Shown piece by piece: positions 1 to 9,713 of a DNA stretch of 35,142 bases. Origin of the DNA: Lachnospiraceae bacterium (lineage in GTDB: Bacteria > Bacillota > Clostridia > Lachnospirales > Lachnospiraceae); NCBI GenBank assembly GCA_021202815.1, contig JAJQCG010000231.1, forward strand, positions 1 through 35,142, read 5' to 3'. Position 1 is the first letter of the stretch. Each line of letters starts with the position of its first letter. Under the pieces are notes generated by a model, which saw nothing but the letters and a program-made list of their open reading frames with translations, was not told where the DNA came from and made no database searches. Position numbers and translations under genes: made by a program.

Positions 1-238
1 ATGCCGTAGTCTTCATTTTGAAAGTACTATTTCAGTTCGTTTCGCAATTACCTATGGATAACAGGTTTTCTTCATTCTAATATAAATATGGTCAAAAGGA
101 AAGCATAAAATCCATATTTTAGAAAAATTTTATGATGTCTGTGAGGAAGAATGACAGAGAATTTATACATATATTTTGACGCGGCGGCGGAAATCTACTA
201 TAATAAAAAAGACTTTTGCAAAACCTGGAGGGGAAGAC

Positions 239-2380
239 TTGAAAAGCTTTGTTGGAGAATATACACCGAAATATCCCCTGTCCGTGCGCCCGATGGCGGA
301 GATCAAGGGCTATCCGGTCAGGCCCGGCGATTTTACGTCCTACGGGGCGACCGTGACGCCGGTGGGCGTCAATTTTACGATTCATACTCATCATGGGACG
401 TTCTGCGAGCTGCTCCTGTATCATCGCGGGGAGGAGGAGCCCTATGTCGTGCTGCCGTTCCCGGAGGAATATAAGATCGGGGACGTTTATTCCATGCTTG
501 TGTTTGGCCTTGACATTGAAGATTTTGAATATGCCTATCGCATCGACGGGCCCTATGACCCGAAGCAGGGGCTTCTGTTCGACCGGAACCGCGTGCTGCT
601 TGACCCTTATGCGAGGGCTGTAGCTGGTCAGCATATCTGGGGAGAGCATAAGAGCGGGAATTATCGTGCGCGCGTCGTGCGTGACACCTTTGACTGGGGC
701 GATATGCCGCAGTCGAAGCAGAATCTGTGCGATCTCGTGATCTACGAGCTGCATGTGCGCGGATTTACACAGCATGCCTCGTCCGGCGTGCAGTATCCGG
801 GCACTTTCGCGGGACTGATGGAGAAGATCCCGTATCTGAAGGAGCTGGGCGTCAACGCTGTGGAGCTGATGCCGATCTTTGAGTTCGACGAGGAGATCAA
901 CGCGCGCGAGGTGAATGGGAGGCGGCTCCTGGAGTACTGGGGCTACAGTACGGTCGCCTTCTTTGCGCCAAACTCTGCTTATGTCTCCGAGAAGGGACGC
1001 AATCGCGAGGGCTACGAGCTCAAGCAGCTGATCAAGGCGCTCCACGACAATGGGATCGAGGTCATCCTGGACGTGGTGTTCAACCACACGGCGGAGGGAA
1101 ATGAGCACGGCCCGAGCTTCTGCTTTAAGGGCATTGACAACTCGATTTATTATATGCTGACGCCGGATGGCAATTACTATAATTTCAGCGGCTGCGGCAA
1201 TACGCTGAACTGCAACAATCCGGTGGTACAGCAGATGATTCTCGAATGTCTGCGCCACTGGACGATCTCGTACCGTGTGGACGGTTTCCGCTTTGACCTG
1301 GCCAGCATCCTCGGGAGAAATGAAGACGGTTCGCCGCTCGCGCAGCCGCCGCTCCTGCGCAATCTGGCCTACGACCCGATCCTGAGCCGTGTGAAGCTGA
1401 TCGCGGAGGCCTGGGACGCCGGCGGCCTGTACCAGGTCGGCAGCTTTCCGGCCAGCCGCCGCTGGGCGGAGTGGAACGGGAGATACCGCGACGCGCTGAG
1501 AGGTTACCTCAAGGGCGATGCCTGGCAGTCCTGGGATGCGGCCTACAGTATCTGCGGTTCGCCCGATCTCTACGGCGGAGGCACGGAGGAGATGGACAAT
1601 TATCGCGGCGACTATGACGGGCTGAATTCCTGTGTGAATTTTATCACCTGCCACGACGGCTTCACGATGTATGACCTGTACTCCTACAATGAGAAGCACA
1701 ACGAGATCAACGGCTGGGACAACACGGACGGGCATAATGACAATCGCAGCTGGAACTGCGGCGTGGAGGGAGAGACGGACGACCCGGAGGTGTTGAAGCT
1801 TCGTTTCCGCATGATCCGCAACGCCTGCGCGCTGCTGATGTGCAGCCGCGGGACGCCGATGTTCCTGGCGGGCGATGAGTTCGGCAATACGCAGTACGGC
1901 AATAACAACTGCTACTGTCAGGACAACGAGTTCTCCTGGCTGGACTGGTCCCTGCTTGAGAAAAATCGTGATCTGTTCGAATTTTTTAAATATATGATCG
2001 CATTTCGCCGGAATCACCGTGTGATACGGGAGCGGCTTCCGCGCGCTGTCTGCGGGATGGACGAGATGCACATTCACCCGCCGGACGGAGAGCTGGTGGA
2101 TATTCCGCGCGACGCGAAGATTTTCTCGGCGAGCTTCGCTGGCTACGACGCGCAAAAAGGGCGGGACGACCTGGTGTACGTGACGGTAAATACGCACTGG
2201 GAGTCGATCCCGATCACACTCCCGCGCGTGTGGGGACGCGTGGGCTGGCATCTGTACGTCAACACAAACGGGGACGGACAGGGGCGTTACTGCTATTCGG
2301 AGACGGAGGCGCCGTTCATCGAGCATGAATTTATCGTGCCGGCGCGTTCCGTGGCGGTTTTTGTGGGGACGCACTACTGA
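239..2380 (+). CDS. glgX: Glycogen debranching enzyme / isoamylase family (GlgX-like)
   Basis: ORF 176..2380; TTG at 239 preceded by ggagggg is the likelier start. GH13 motifs: DVVFNHTAEG, DGFRFDLAS, LIAEAWD, NFITCHDGFTMYDLYSYNEKHNEINGW. Confidence 0.9.
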   Translation: MKSFVGEYTPKYPLSVRPMAEIKGYPVRPGDFTSYGATVTPVGVNFTIHTHHGTFCELLLYHRGEEEPYVVLPFPEEYKIGDVYSMLVFGLDIEDFEYAYRIDGPYDPKQGLLFDRNRVLLDPYARAVAGQHIWGEHKSGNYRARVVRDTFDWGDMPQSKQNLCDLVIYELHVRGFTQHASSGVQYPGTFAGLMEKIPYLKELGVNAVELMPIFEFDEEINAREVNGRRLLEYWGYSTVAFFAPNSAYVSEKGRNREGYELKQLIKALHDNGIEVILDVVFNHTAEGNEHGPSFCFKGIDNSIYYMLTPDGNYYNFSGCGNTLNCNNPVVQQMILECLRHWTISYRVDGFRFDLASILGRNEDGSPLAQPPLLRNLAYDPILSRVKLIAEAWDAGGLYQVGSFPASRRWAEWNGRYRDALRGYLKGDAWQSWDAAYSICGSPDLYGGGTEEMDNYRGDYDGLNSCVNFITCHDGFTMYDLYSYNEKHNEINGWDNTDGHNDNRSWNCGVEGETDDPEVLKLRFRMIRNACALLMCSRGTPMFLAGDEFGNTQYGNNNCYCQDNEFSWLDWSLLEKNRDLFEFFKYMIAFRRNHRVIRERLPRAVCGMDEMHIHPPDGELVDIPRDAKIFSASFAGYDAQKGRDDLVYVTVNTHWESIPITLPRVWGRVGWHLYVNTNGDGQGRYCYSETEAPFIEHEFIVPARSVAVFVGTHY

Positions 2381-2522
2381 ATCAATGCCAAAAGCAGTTG
2401 AAAACAGGAAAAGATTGTAATAAAATAGTCGTGATTCAGGATTTCGGGAGCATAAGAAATATCCGATTTTTGCTGTCCGTTTATGTTTCGAAGGAATCCG
2501 TTGTATCATAGAAATGGGATAA

Positions 2523-3875
<1,353 letters not shown>

Positions 3876-3971
3876 GCCGAGCTTTGCTGTGAAATACAGC
3901 GAACGGTGAAAAATAACAGACGTTCGCTGTAAGGCGTTACATAGACGGGCGGACTGGCCTGCACAGTTGAC

Positions 3972-4011
3972 AAAAGACCGACATCCCATAGTCAGGGATC
4001 GTCGGTCTTTT
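3972..4011. terminator. Bidirectional intrinsic terminator between convergent gdhA and glutamine synthetase genes
   Basis: aaaagaccgacatccc-atagtca-gggatcgtcggtctttt; long stem (one bulge) flanked by A and T tracts. Confidence 0.8.
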
Positions 4012-4060
4012 CCAGGTTTATAATCTGTTTTTGCGAAAGGAGCCTTCCAGCTCCAGACGC

Positions 4061-6172
4061 TTACACCTCGAAGATCAGATCGCCGTAGGACGGCATCGGC
4101 CAGACCTCCTTGTCGACGAGCATTTCGAGCCGGTCGATCGGGCGGCGCAGCGCCTCCATGGCGGGAATCACGTAGTCATGGTAATAGTGTGCCCGCGTCT
4201 CGTTGTCCTCGATGGTGGGAGCCTCGGCGGCGACCTTCTTCAGAATGCGGATCGCGCCGTTCGCCTCATTCAGCAGCGTGCTGATGTCGCGCAGCAGCTC
4301 GGCCTGTACGGTAGGGGTCGCTCCGGCGGCCTTCACGGACTGGATGATCGAGGAGAGCGTGCCGGTGTAGCCGATGACAGCCGGCAGAATCTGCTTGACC
4401 GTCATATCGATCATCGTCAGAGCTTCGATATTGATCGCCTTATTGTAGGTCTCATACTGAATCTCCGCGCGGGAGCGCAGCTCCGCCTCGTCAAAGACGT
4501 GGAAGCGCTCGAACATGGAGATGGACTTGTCGGTCACGAGGGCCGGAATCGCGTCCACCATGGAAGGCAGATTCGGCAGTCCGCGGCGCGCGGCCTCGGC
4601 CACCCACTCCTCGGAATAGCCGTTTCCGCTGAAGACAATCTTCCGATGCTCGCTGAAATACCGGATCAGCAGGTCGTGGAGCGCGGCATTGAAATCTTCC
4701 GCTTTCTCGAGAATGTCACAGGCGTCCGCGAAAGCCTCCGCCGCAATCGTGTTCATGACGACGGTGGAGTGCGCGATGGAATCCCGGGAACCGACCATGC
4801 GGAACTCGAATTTATTGCCGGTAAAGGCAAAGGGCGAGGTGCGGTTGCGGTCGGTGGCGTCCTTCATGAAATCCGGAAGCGTCTTCACGCCGGTATGCAG
4901 GTGGTGGCTCTTCAGACTGTGGGTCGCGTCTCCGGTGCTCAGGATCTGGTCGATCACATCGTCGAGCTGCTCGCCGAGGAAGACGGAGATGATCGCGGGC
5001 GGCGCTTCATGGACGCCGAGACGCAGGTCATTTCCGACATTAGCGGCGGATTCGCGCAGCAGGTCGGCGTGGGTGTCGACCGCCTTCAGGATGCAGGCCA
5101 GGACGAGCAGGAACTGCCGGTTTTCGTGCGGGCGCTTTCCGGGATCGAAGAGGTTGATGCCGTCGTCCGTGGTCAGCGACCAGTTGTTGTGCTTGCCGGA
5201 GCCGTTGACGCCCGCGAAGGGCTTCTCGTGGAGCAGGCAGACGAGCCCTTGCTGCGCCGCCACTCTCTTCAGCGTCTGCATCATGATCTAATTGTGGTCG
5301 GCGGCCACGTTGGCCTCCGCGTAGATCGGCGCCAGCTCGTGCTGCGCCGGGGCGACCTCGTTGTGCTGCATCTTGGCGGGAACGCCCATCTTCCAGAGCT
5401 CCTCGTTCACCTGGCGCATGAAAGCGCCGATGCGCTGGCGCAGCGTGCCGAAATAGTGGTCGTCCAGTTCCTGCCCCTTCGGCGGCATCGCGCCGAAGAG
5501 CGTGCGCCCGGTGTAGATCAGGTCTTTTCTCTGTAAATATTTTTCCCGGTCAATCAGGAAATACTCCTGCTCCGCGCCGACGCTCGGAACGACCTTGCGC
5601 GAGGTCGTGTTGCCGAACAGCCGAAGGAGGCGCAGCACCTGTTCCTCGACGGCAGCCATGGAGCGAAGAAGCGGCGTTTTCTGGTCGAGCGCCTCTCCCG
5701 TGAAGGAGCAGAACGCGGTCGGAATGCAGAGAATCGCCCCGGCGGCGTCCTCGCGGATGAAAGCCGGAGAGGTGCAGTCCCAGGCCGTGTAGCCCCGCGC
5801 CTCAAAGGTCGCGCGCAGGCCTCCCGACGGGAAGGAGGAGGCGTCCGGCTCGCCCTTGATCAGATCCTTGCCCGAGAACTCCATGAGCACGGAGCCGTCC
5901 TCCCGGGGCGGCGTGAGGAAGGAGTCGTGCTTCTCGGCGGTGAAGCCGGTCAGCGGCTGGAACCAGTGCGTATAGTGGGTCGCGCCCTTCTCGATCGCCC
6001 ACTTGCGGATCGCCGCGGCGACCACGTCCGCGATCGCGGGGTCCAGCTCCTTGCGGCCTTCAATCGTCTTGCGGAGCTCGTAGTAGACATTCTTCGGAAG
6101 GTACTGGCACATGACCTTGTCGTTGAAGACGTTCGTCCCGAAAATGTCCATGATTGACTGTTTGTTTTCCAT
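4061..6172 (-). pseudogene. glnN: Glutamine synthetase type III (GlnN-like), interrupted by an in-frame TAG at 5288-5290
   Basis: ORFs 5288..6172 and 4061..5284 (minus) are in the same frame and join as ...[14 protein letters not shown]-[TAG]-IMMQTLKRVAAQQGLVCLLHEKPFAGVNGSGKHNNWSL..., continuous GSIII sequence of about 700 aa. DHNQ is expected at the stop. Confidence 0.9.
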
Positions 6173-6336
6173 AAAAACAGAATCCTTTCTATTAGAATAG
6201 TGTTTCAGACAGGTTCATGATACAATATTTAACTGGGAATCACAATAGAAACTAAAAATTTTTCGGTGCGTTGACTTTCCCGTTCCCGCTTGCTATCATA
6301 GGATAACAATGGCAGGAAAGAAGGAGGGAGCATAGC

Positions 6337-7122
6337 ATGACAGTAGAGGTATTAAGAGGAATTCTGATCCCGCTGCTGGGTACGTCTCTGGGAGCGGGCT
6401 GCGTATTATTTATGAGGAAATCCATCCATCCACTGGTGCAGCGCGCGCTGATCGGCTTCGCCTCCGGGGTCATGGTGGCGGCGTCTGTCTGGAGCCTGCT
6501 GATCCCGGCGATCGAGCAGGGGGAGGGCGCCGTGGCGGTGCCGCCCGCCGTGCTGGGCTTCTGGGTCGGCATCCTGTTTCTGCTGCTTCTGGACCATGTG
6601 ATTCCGCATCTGCATATGAACAGTGACGAGGCCGAGGGACCGGATAGCGCGAAGGGGCGCCTGAAAAAGACGACGATGCTCGTGCTGGCCGTGACGCTGC
6701 ACAATCTTCCCGAGGGCATGGCCGTGGGTGTGGTCTACGCCGGTTACATGAGCGGAAGTTCGAATATCACTGCGCTCGGCGCGCTCGCGCTGTCCGTCGG
6801 TATCGCGATCCAGAACTTTCCGGAGGGCGCGATCATTTCCATGCCGCTGCGCACGGAGGGCGTCGGGAAAGGACGCGCCTTCCTGTACGGCGTGCTCTCC
6901 GGTATCGTGGAGCCGCTGGGCGCGCTACTGACGATCCTCGCCGCCGGACTGATTCTTCCGGCACTGCCGTTTCTTCTGAGTTTCGCGGCGGGCGCGATGA
7001 TGTACGTGGTCATCGAGGAACTGATTCCGGAAATGTCCGAGGAGCCGCACTCCAATATCGGGACGGTGCTGTTCGCGCTGGGATTTACGGTGATGATGGC
7101 GCTGGACGCGGTGCTGGGGTAA
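6337..7122 (+). CDS. ZIP family divalent metal transporter (ZupT/GufA-like)
   Basis: 261 aa multi-TM; HNLPEGMAVGV and QNFPEGAIISMPL signature motifs; RBS aaggaggg. Confidence 0.9.
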   Translation: MTVEVLRGILIPLLGTSLGAGCVLFMRKSIHPLVQRALIGFASGVMVAASVWSLLIPAIEQGEGAVAVPPAVLGFWVGILFLLLLDHVIPHLHMNSDEAEGPDSAKGRLKKTTMLVLAVTLHNLPEGMAVGVVYAGYMSGSSNITALGALALSVGIAIQNFPEGAIISMPLRTEGVGKGRAFLYGVLSGIVEPLGALLTILAAGLILPALPFLLSFAAGAMMYVVIEELIPEMSEEPHSNIGTVLFALGFTVMMALDAVLG

Positions 7123-7136
7123 ATTTGAAAAAACAC

Positions 7137-7165
7137 TTGACAGAGCTGGCAGGAACTGGTATATT
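7137..7165 (+). promoter_or_regulatory. SigmaA-type promoter for rubrerythrin
   Basis: TTGACA (7137-7142), 17-bp spacer, TATATT (7160-7165). Confidence 0.75.
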
Positions 7166-7172
7166 AAAACAG

Positions 7173-7190
7173 TAATAATTATCGTTATTA
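7173..7190. promoter_or_regulatory. Possible Fur/PerR-family operator at the rubrerythrin transcription start region
   Basis: AT-rich dyad TAATAA-ttatcg-TTATTA immediately downstream of the -10 box. Confidence 0.45.
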
Positions 7191-7212
7191 AATAATCAGA
7201 GGAGGAATACCA

Positions 7213-7755
7213 ATGAAAGATTTAAAAGGAACAAAGACCGAGCAGAACCTGATGACCGCGTTCGCGGGCGAGTCCCAGGCGCACACGAAGTATCTCTACT
7301 ATGCGAGCCAGGCGAAGAAGGACGGCTATGTGCAGATGGGGGATATCTTCACGGAGACCGCGCTCAATGAGAAGGAGCACGCGAAGATGTGGTTCAAGCT
7401 GCTGCACGGCGGGAAGGTGCCGGGCACGATGGACAATCTCGCGGACGCCGCCGCCGGTGAGAACTACGAGTGGACCGATATGTACGACGGCTTTGCGAAG
7501 ACCGCGAAGGAAGAGGGCTTCGACCACATCGCTTTCCTCTTCGAGGAGGTCGGCAAGATCGAGAAGGAGCACGAGGAGCGCTATCGCAAGCTGATCTCCA
7601 ATATCGAGGGCGATCTGGTCTTCACGAAGGACGGAGACGCCGTCTGGCAGTGCTCGAACTGCGGCCACATCTGCGTGGGCAAGAAGGCTCCGAAAGTATG
7701 TCCGGTATGCGCGCATCCGCAGAGCTACTTCCAGGTCAGGGCGCAGAATTATTAA
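7213..7755 (+). CDS. rbr: Rubrerythrin
   Basis: 180 aa; ferritin-like diiron motifs ([46 protein letters not shown]) and C-terminal rubredoxin-like [27 protein letters not shown]. Confidence 0.95.
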   Translation: MKDLKGTKTEQNLMTAFAGESQAHTKYLYYASQAKKDGYVQMGDIFTETALNEKEHAKMWFKLLHGGKVPGTMDNLADAAAGENYEWTDMYDGFAKTAKEEGFDHIAFLFEEVGKIEKEHEERYRKLISNIEGDLVFTKDGDAVWQCSNCGHICVGKKAPKVCPVCAHPQSYFQVRAQNY

Positions 7756-7780
7756 GGTGAAGTCTATATCGAAGATATCA

Positions 7781-7810
7781 GGCCGCCGCGGGCTATGTTC
7801 CGCGGCGGCC
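7781..7810. terminator. Strong GC hairpin downstream of rubrerythrin (probable terminator, weak U-tract)
   Basis: GGCCGCCGCGG-gctatgtt-CCGCGGCGGCC, perfect 11-bp stem. Confidence 0.5.
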
Positions 7811-7852
7811 ATCTTGTTGCAGCGCCCGGCGGCGCGAGGGCTTCGCCGACAA

Positions 7853-7881
7853 TTGACATTATAACGGAATTCCGTTATAAT
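7853..7881 (+). promoter_or_regulatory. Promoter with embedded 24-bp perfect palindrome (probable autoregulatory operator)
   Basis: TTGACA (7853-7858), 17-bp spacer, TATAAT (7876-7881); ATTATAACGGAATTCCGTTATAAT (7858..7881) is a perfect palindrome spanning the spacer and the -10. Confidence 0.8.
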
Positions 7882-7927
7882 TTTCAAGACGTCTTTTACA
7901 GTCCGACTGGAAGAGGGAAGGGGCAGT

Positions 7928-8494
7928 ATGTTACGTGACCGGCTGAAAGAGAAAAACATGAGTATTTATCAGTGTTCGAAGCAAAGTGGGATTCCTTATA
8001 CTACGCTCCGGGAGCTGCTCTGTGGCAAGACCAGACTGGCCAACTGTACGGCAGATACCTTATACCGGCTTTCCGTGGCGCTGGATGTTCCCATGGAGGA
8101 GCTTCTTCTGGAGAGCGTCGATTATCGTATCAGCTTTGAAACCTATAAAGGGAATGTATGTCATCAGGTCAAGGACAAGGGGGATCTGGATTTTATTATT
8201 GAGACGCTTGGATCCGGAGATATTCGCCGCTACTGGGAGCGCAGATGGTACCCGGAAGCCTTTTATCTCCTGGCAATGGTAGATTACCTGAGCCGGCTTA
8301 ACGAGCTTCCGCTATGCGGCGATTATAACGATATCCGCGCCTGCTCCCTGAAAGAGCCGCTTTATCCGGGCGATGTGATTTTTTCCGCAAAACTCGACGA
8401 AAAACGGGATCAGAGAGAGCAGTGTGAGAAAGCAGCCATTCCGGAATTCAGACGATTTAATATCATGGAAAGCGAGGTGCGGGATGTCCTTTGA
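7928..8494 (+). CDS. XRE-family HTH protein, probable antitoxin
   Basis: 188 aa; N-terminal HTH (LKEKNMSIYQCSKQSGIPYTTLRELLCGKTRLANCTADTLYRLSVALDVPMEELL); its 3' end overlaps the downstream NTase gene by 11 bp. Confidence 0.7.
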   Translation: MLRDRLKEKNMSIYQCSKQSGIPYTTLRELLCGKTRLANCTADTLYRLSVALDVPMEELLLESVDYRISFETYKGNVCHQVKDKGDLDFIIETLGSGDIRRYWERRWYPEAFYLLAMVDYLSRLNELPLCGDYNDIRACSLKEPLYPGDVIFSAKLDEKRDQREQCEKAAIPEFRRFNIMESEVRDVL

Positions 8495-9191
8495 GGTGCC
8501 GTTCACAAAGGAAAACCTCGATCTATATTTAAAGGAACTGGGAAAAGAATACCGTAGACGAGGGAAGGGCATGCATGCGGAGCTGATTCTGATCGGTGGA
8601 GCCTCCGTCCTGATCAATTATGGTTTTCGCGAAATGACCTATGACATTGATGCTATTTCCATGCCGCCCACGGTGATGAAGGAAGCGGTCAATGCCGTGG
8701 GTGATCGTTTTGGCCTTCCGAACGGCTGGCTGAACATGGATTTTATGCGGACCTCGTCCTACACGCCCCGGCTGGCTGAGTACGCTGTCCATTATAAAAC
8801 CTTTTCCCATGTTCTGGAAGTCCGCACCATAAGGGCGGAATATCTTCTGGCCATGAAGCTGGTTTCCGGGCGAAGATATAAAAAAGATATGTCAGACATT
8901 GTCGGAATTCTCATTGGGCAGGCACGGGCGGGACAGCCTCTGTCTTATGAAAAGATTGACAAGGCAGTTATTGACCTGTACGATGACTGGAGCAGGATAA
9001 ACAGCGATACACGCTCTTTGCTTTTAAAGGCACTGGAAACGCCAAATCTGGAAAAATTATTTTCCGAACAGTGCGCAGAAGAAGCAAGGTCGAAGGAGGT
9101 AATCGCGGAAATTGTGCAGAAATCTCCCGGTGTCGTCAGGGAGAACAATATACAGGAGATCATAGCGGCAGCACTGGAGAAAAAGAAGTGA
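8484..9191 (+). CDS. Nucleotidyltransferase-like protein (DUF6036/AbiEii-like), probable toxin
   Basis: ATG at 8484, in frame with ORF 8424..9191. LILIGGASVLINYGFREMTYDIDAISMP resembles the NTase GG(A)S...D-D motif, followed by EYLLAMKLVSGRRYKKDMSDIVGIL. Confidence 0.65.
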   Translation: MSFEVPFTKENLDLYLKELGKEYRRRGKGMHAELILIGGASVLINYGFREMTYDIDAISMPPTVMKEAVNAVGDRFGLPNGWLNMDFMRTSSYTPRLAEYAVHYKTFSHVLEVRTIRAEYLLAMKLVSGRRYKKDMSDIVGILIGQARAGQPLSYEKIDKAVIDLYDDWSRINSDTRSLLLKALETPNLEKLFSEQCAEEARSKEVIAEIVQKSPGVVRENNIQEIIAAALEKKK

Positions 9192-9212
9192 CCGCCGCGG
9201 AGAGGAGAAGAT

Positions 9213-9713
9213 ATGGAACGACTGCTGGCCGCCATGATGGAATATGACAAAGGAGATCCGAAGCGCATTCAGCACTTTATCAAGGTGTACGAGTTTGCGC
9301 GGACGATTGGAAAGCTGGAGGGGCTCGACGAGCACACGCAGTTTATACTTGAGAGCGCTGCGGTCGTGCACGACATCGGCATTCATCCGGCGGAGGAAAA
9401 ATATGGAGACTGTTCCGGAAAGTATCAGGAGCTCGAAGGGCCGCCGGAGGCGGAGAAGCTGCTGAAAAGCCTTGGCTGGCCGGAGGATGTGACGGAGCGG
9501 GTATCTTATCTGGTAGGGCATCATCACACGTATTCGCAGATCGAGGGCAGCGACTATCAGATCCTCGTGGAGGCGGATTTCCTGGTCAATCTGTTCGAGG
9601 ATGCGTCTTCCGAAAAGACACAGAGAAGCGTTTACCGGAAAATCTTCCGCACGCATGCGGGAAAGCGGCTCTTCGCGGCGCAGTTCCCGGCGGCGGTGGA
9701 CGAAGCGTCATGA
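9213..9713 (+). CDS. HD-domain phosphohydrolase
   Basis: 166 aa; H...AAVVHDIGI...VGHHHTY pattern; stop overlaps the next start (ATGA, 9710-9713). Confidence 0.8.
   Translation: MERLLAAMMEYDKGDPKRIQHFIKVYEFARTIGKLEGLDEHTQFILESAAVVHDIGIHPAEEKYGDCSGKYQELEGPPEAEKLLKSLGWPEDVTERVSYLVGHHHTYSQIEGSDYQILVEADFLVNLFEDASSEKTQRSVYRKIFRTHAGKRLFAAQFPAAVDEAS

Noticed and set aside
119-2509. Long minus-strand ORF of 796 aa
   Set aside because: Fully antisense to the clearly conserved GlgX-like gene; composition (Arg/His/Val-rich) typical of shadow ORFs.
5284-5290. Global reassignment of TAG as a sense codon
   Set aside because: TAG terminates other intact genes here (ends at 16216 and 18381), so the glnN amber is more likely a mutation, error or local suppression.
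4031-5536. Plus-strand 501-aa ORF
   Set aside because: Antisense shadow of the type III glutamine synthetase on the minus strand; no recognisable motifs.
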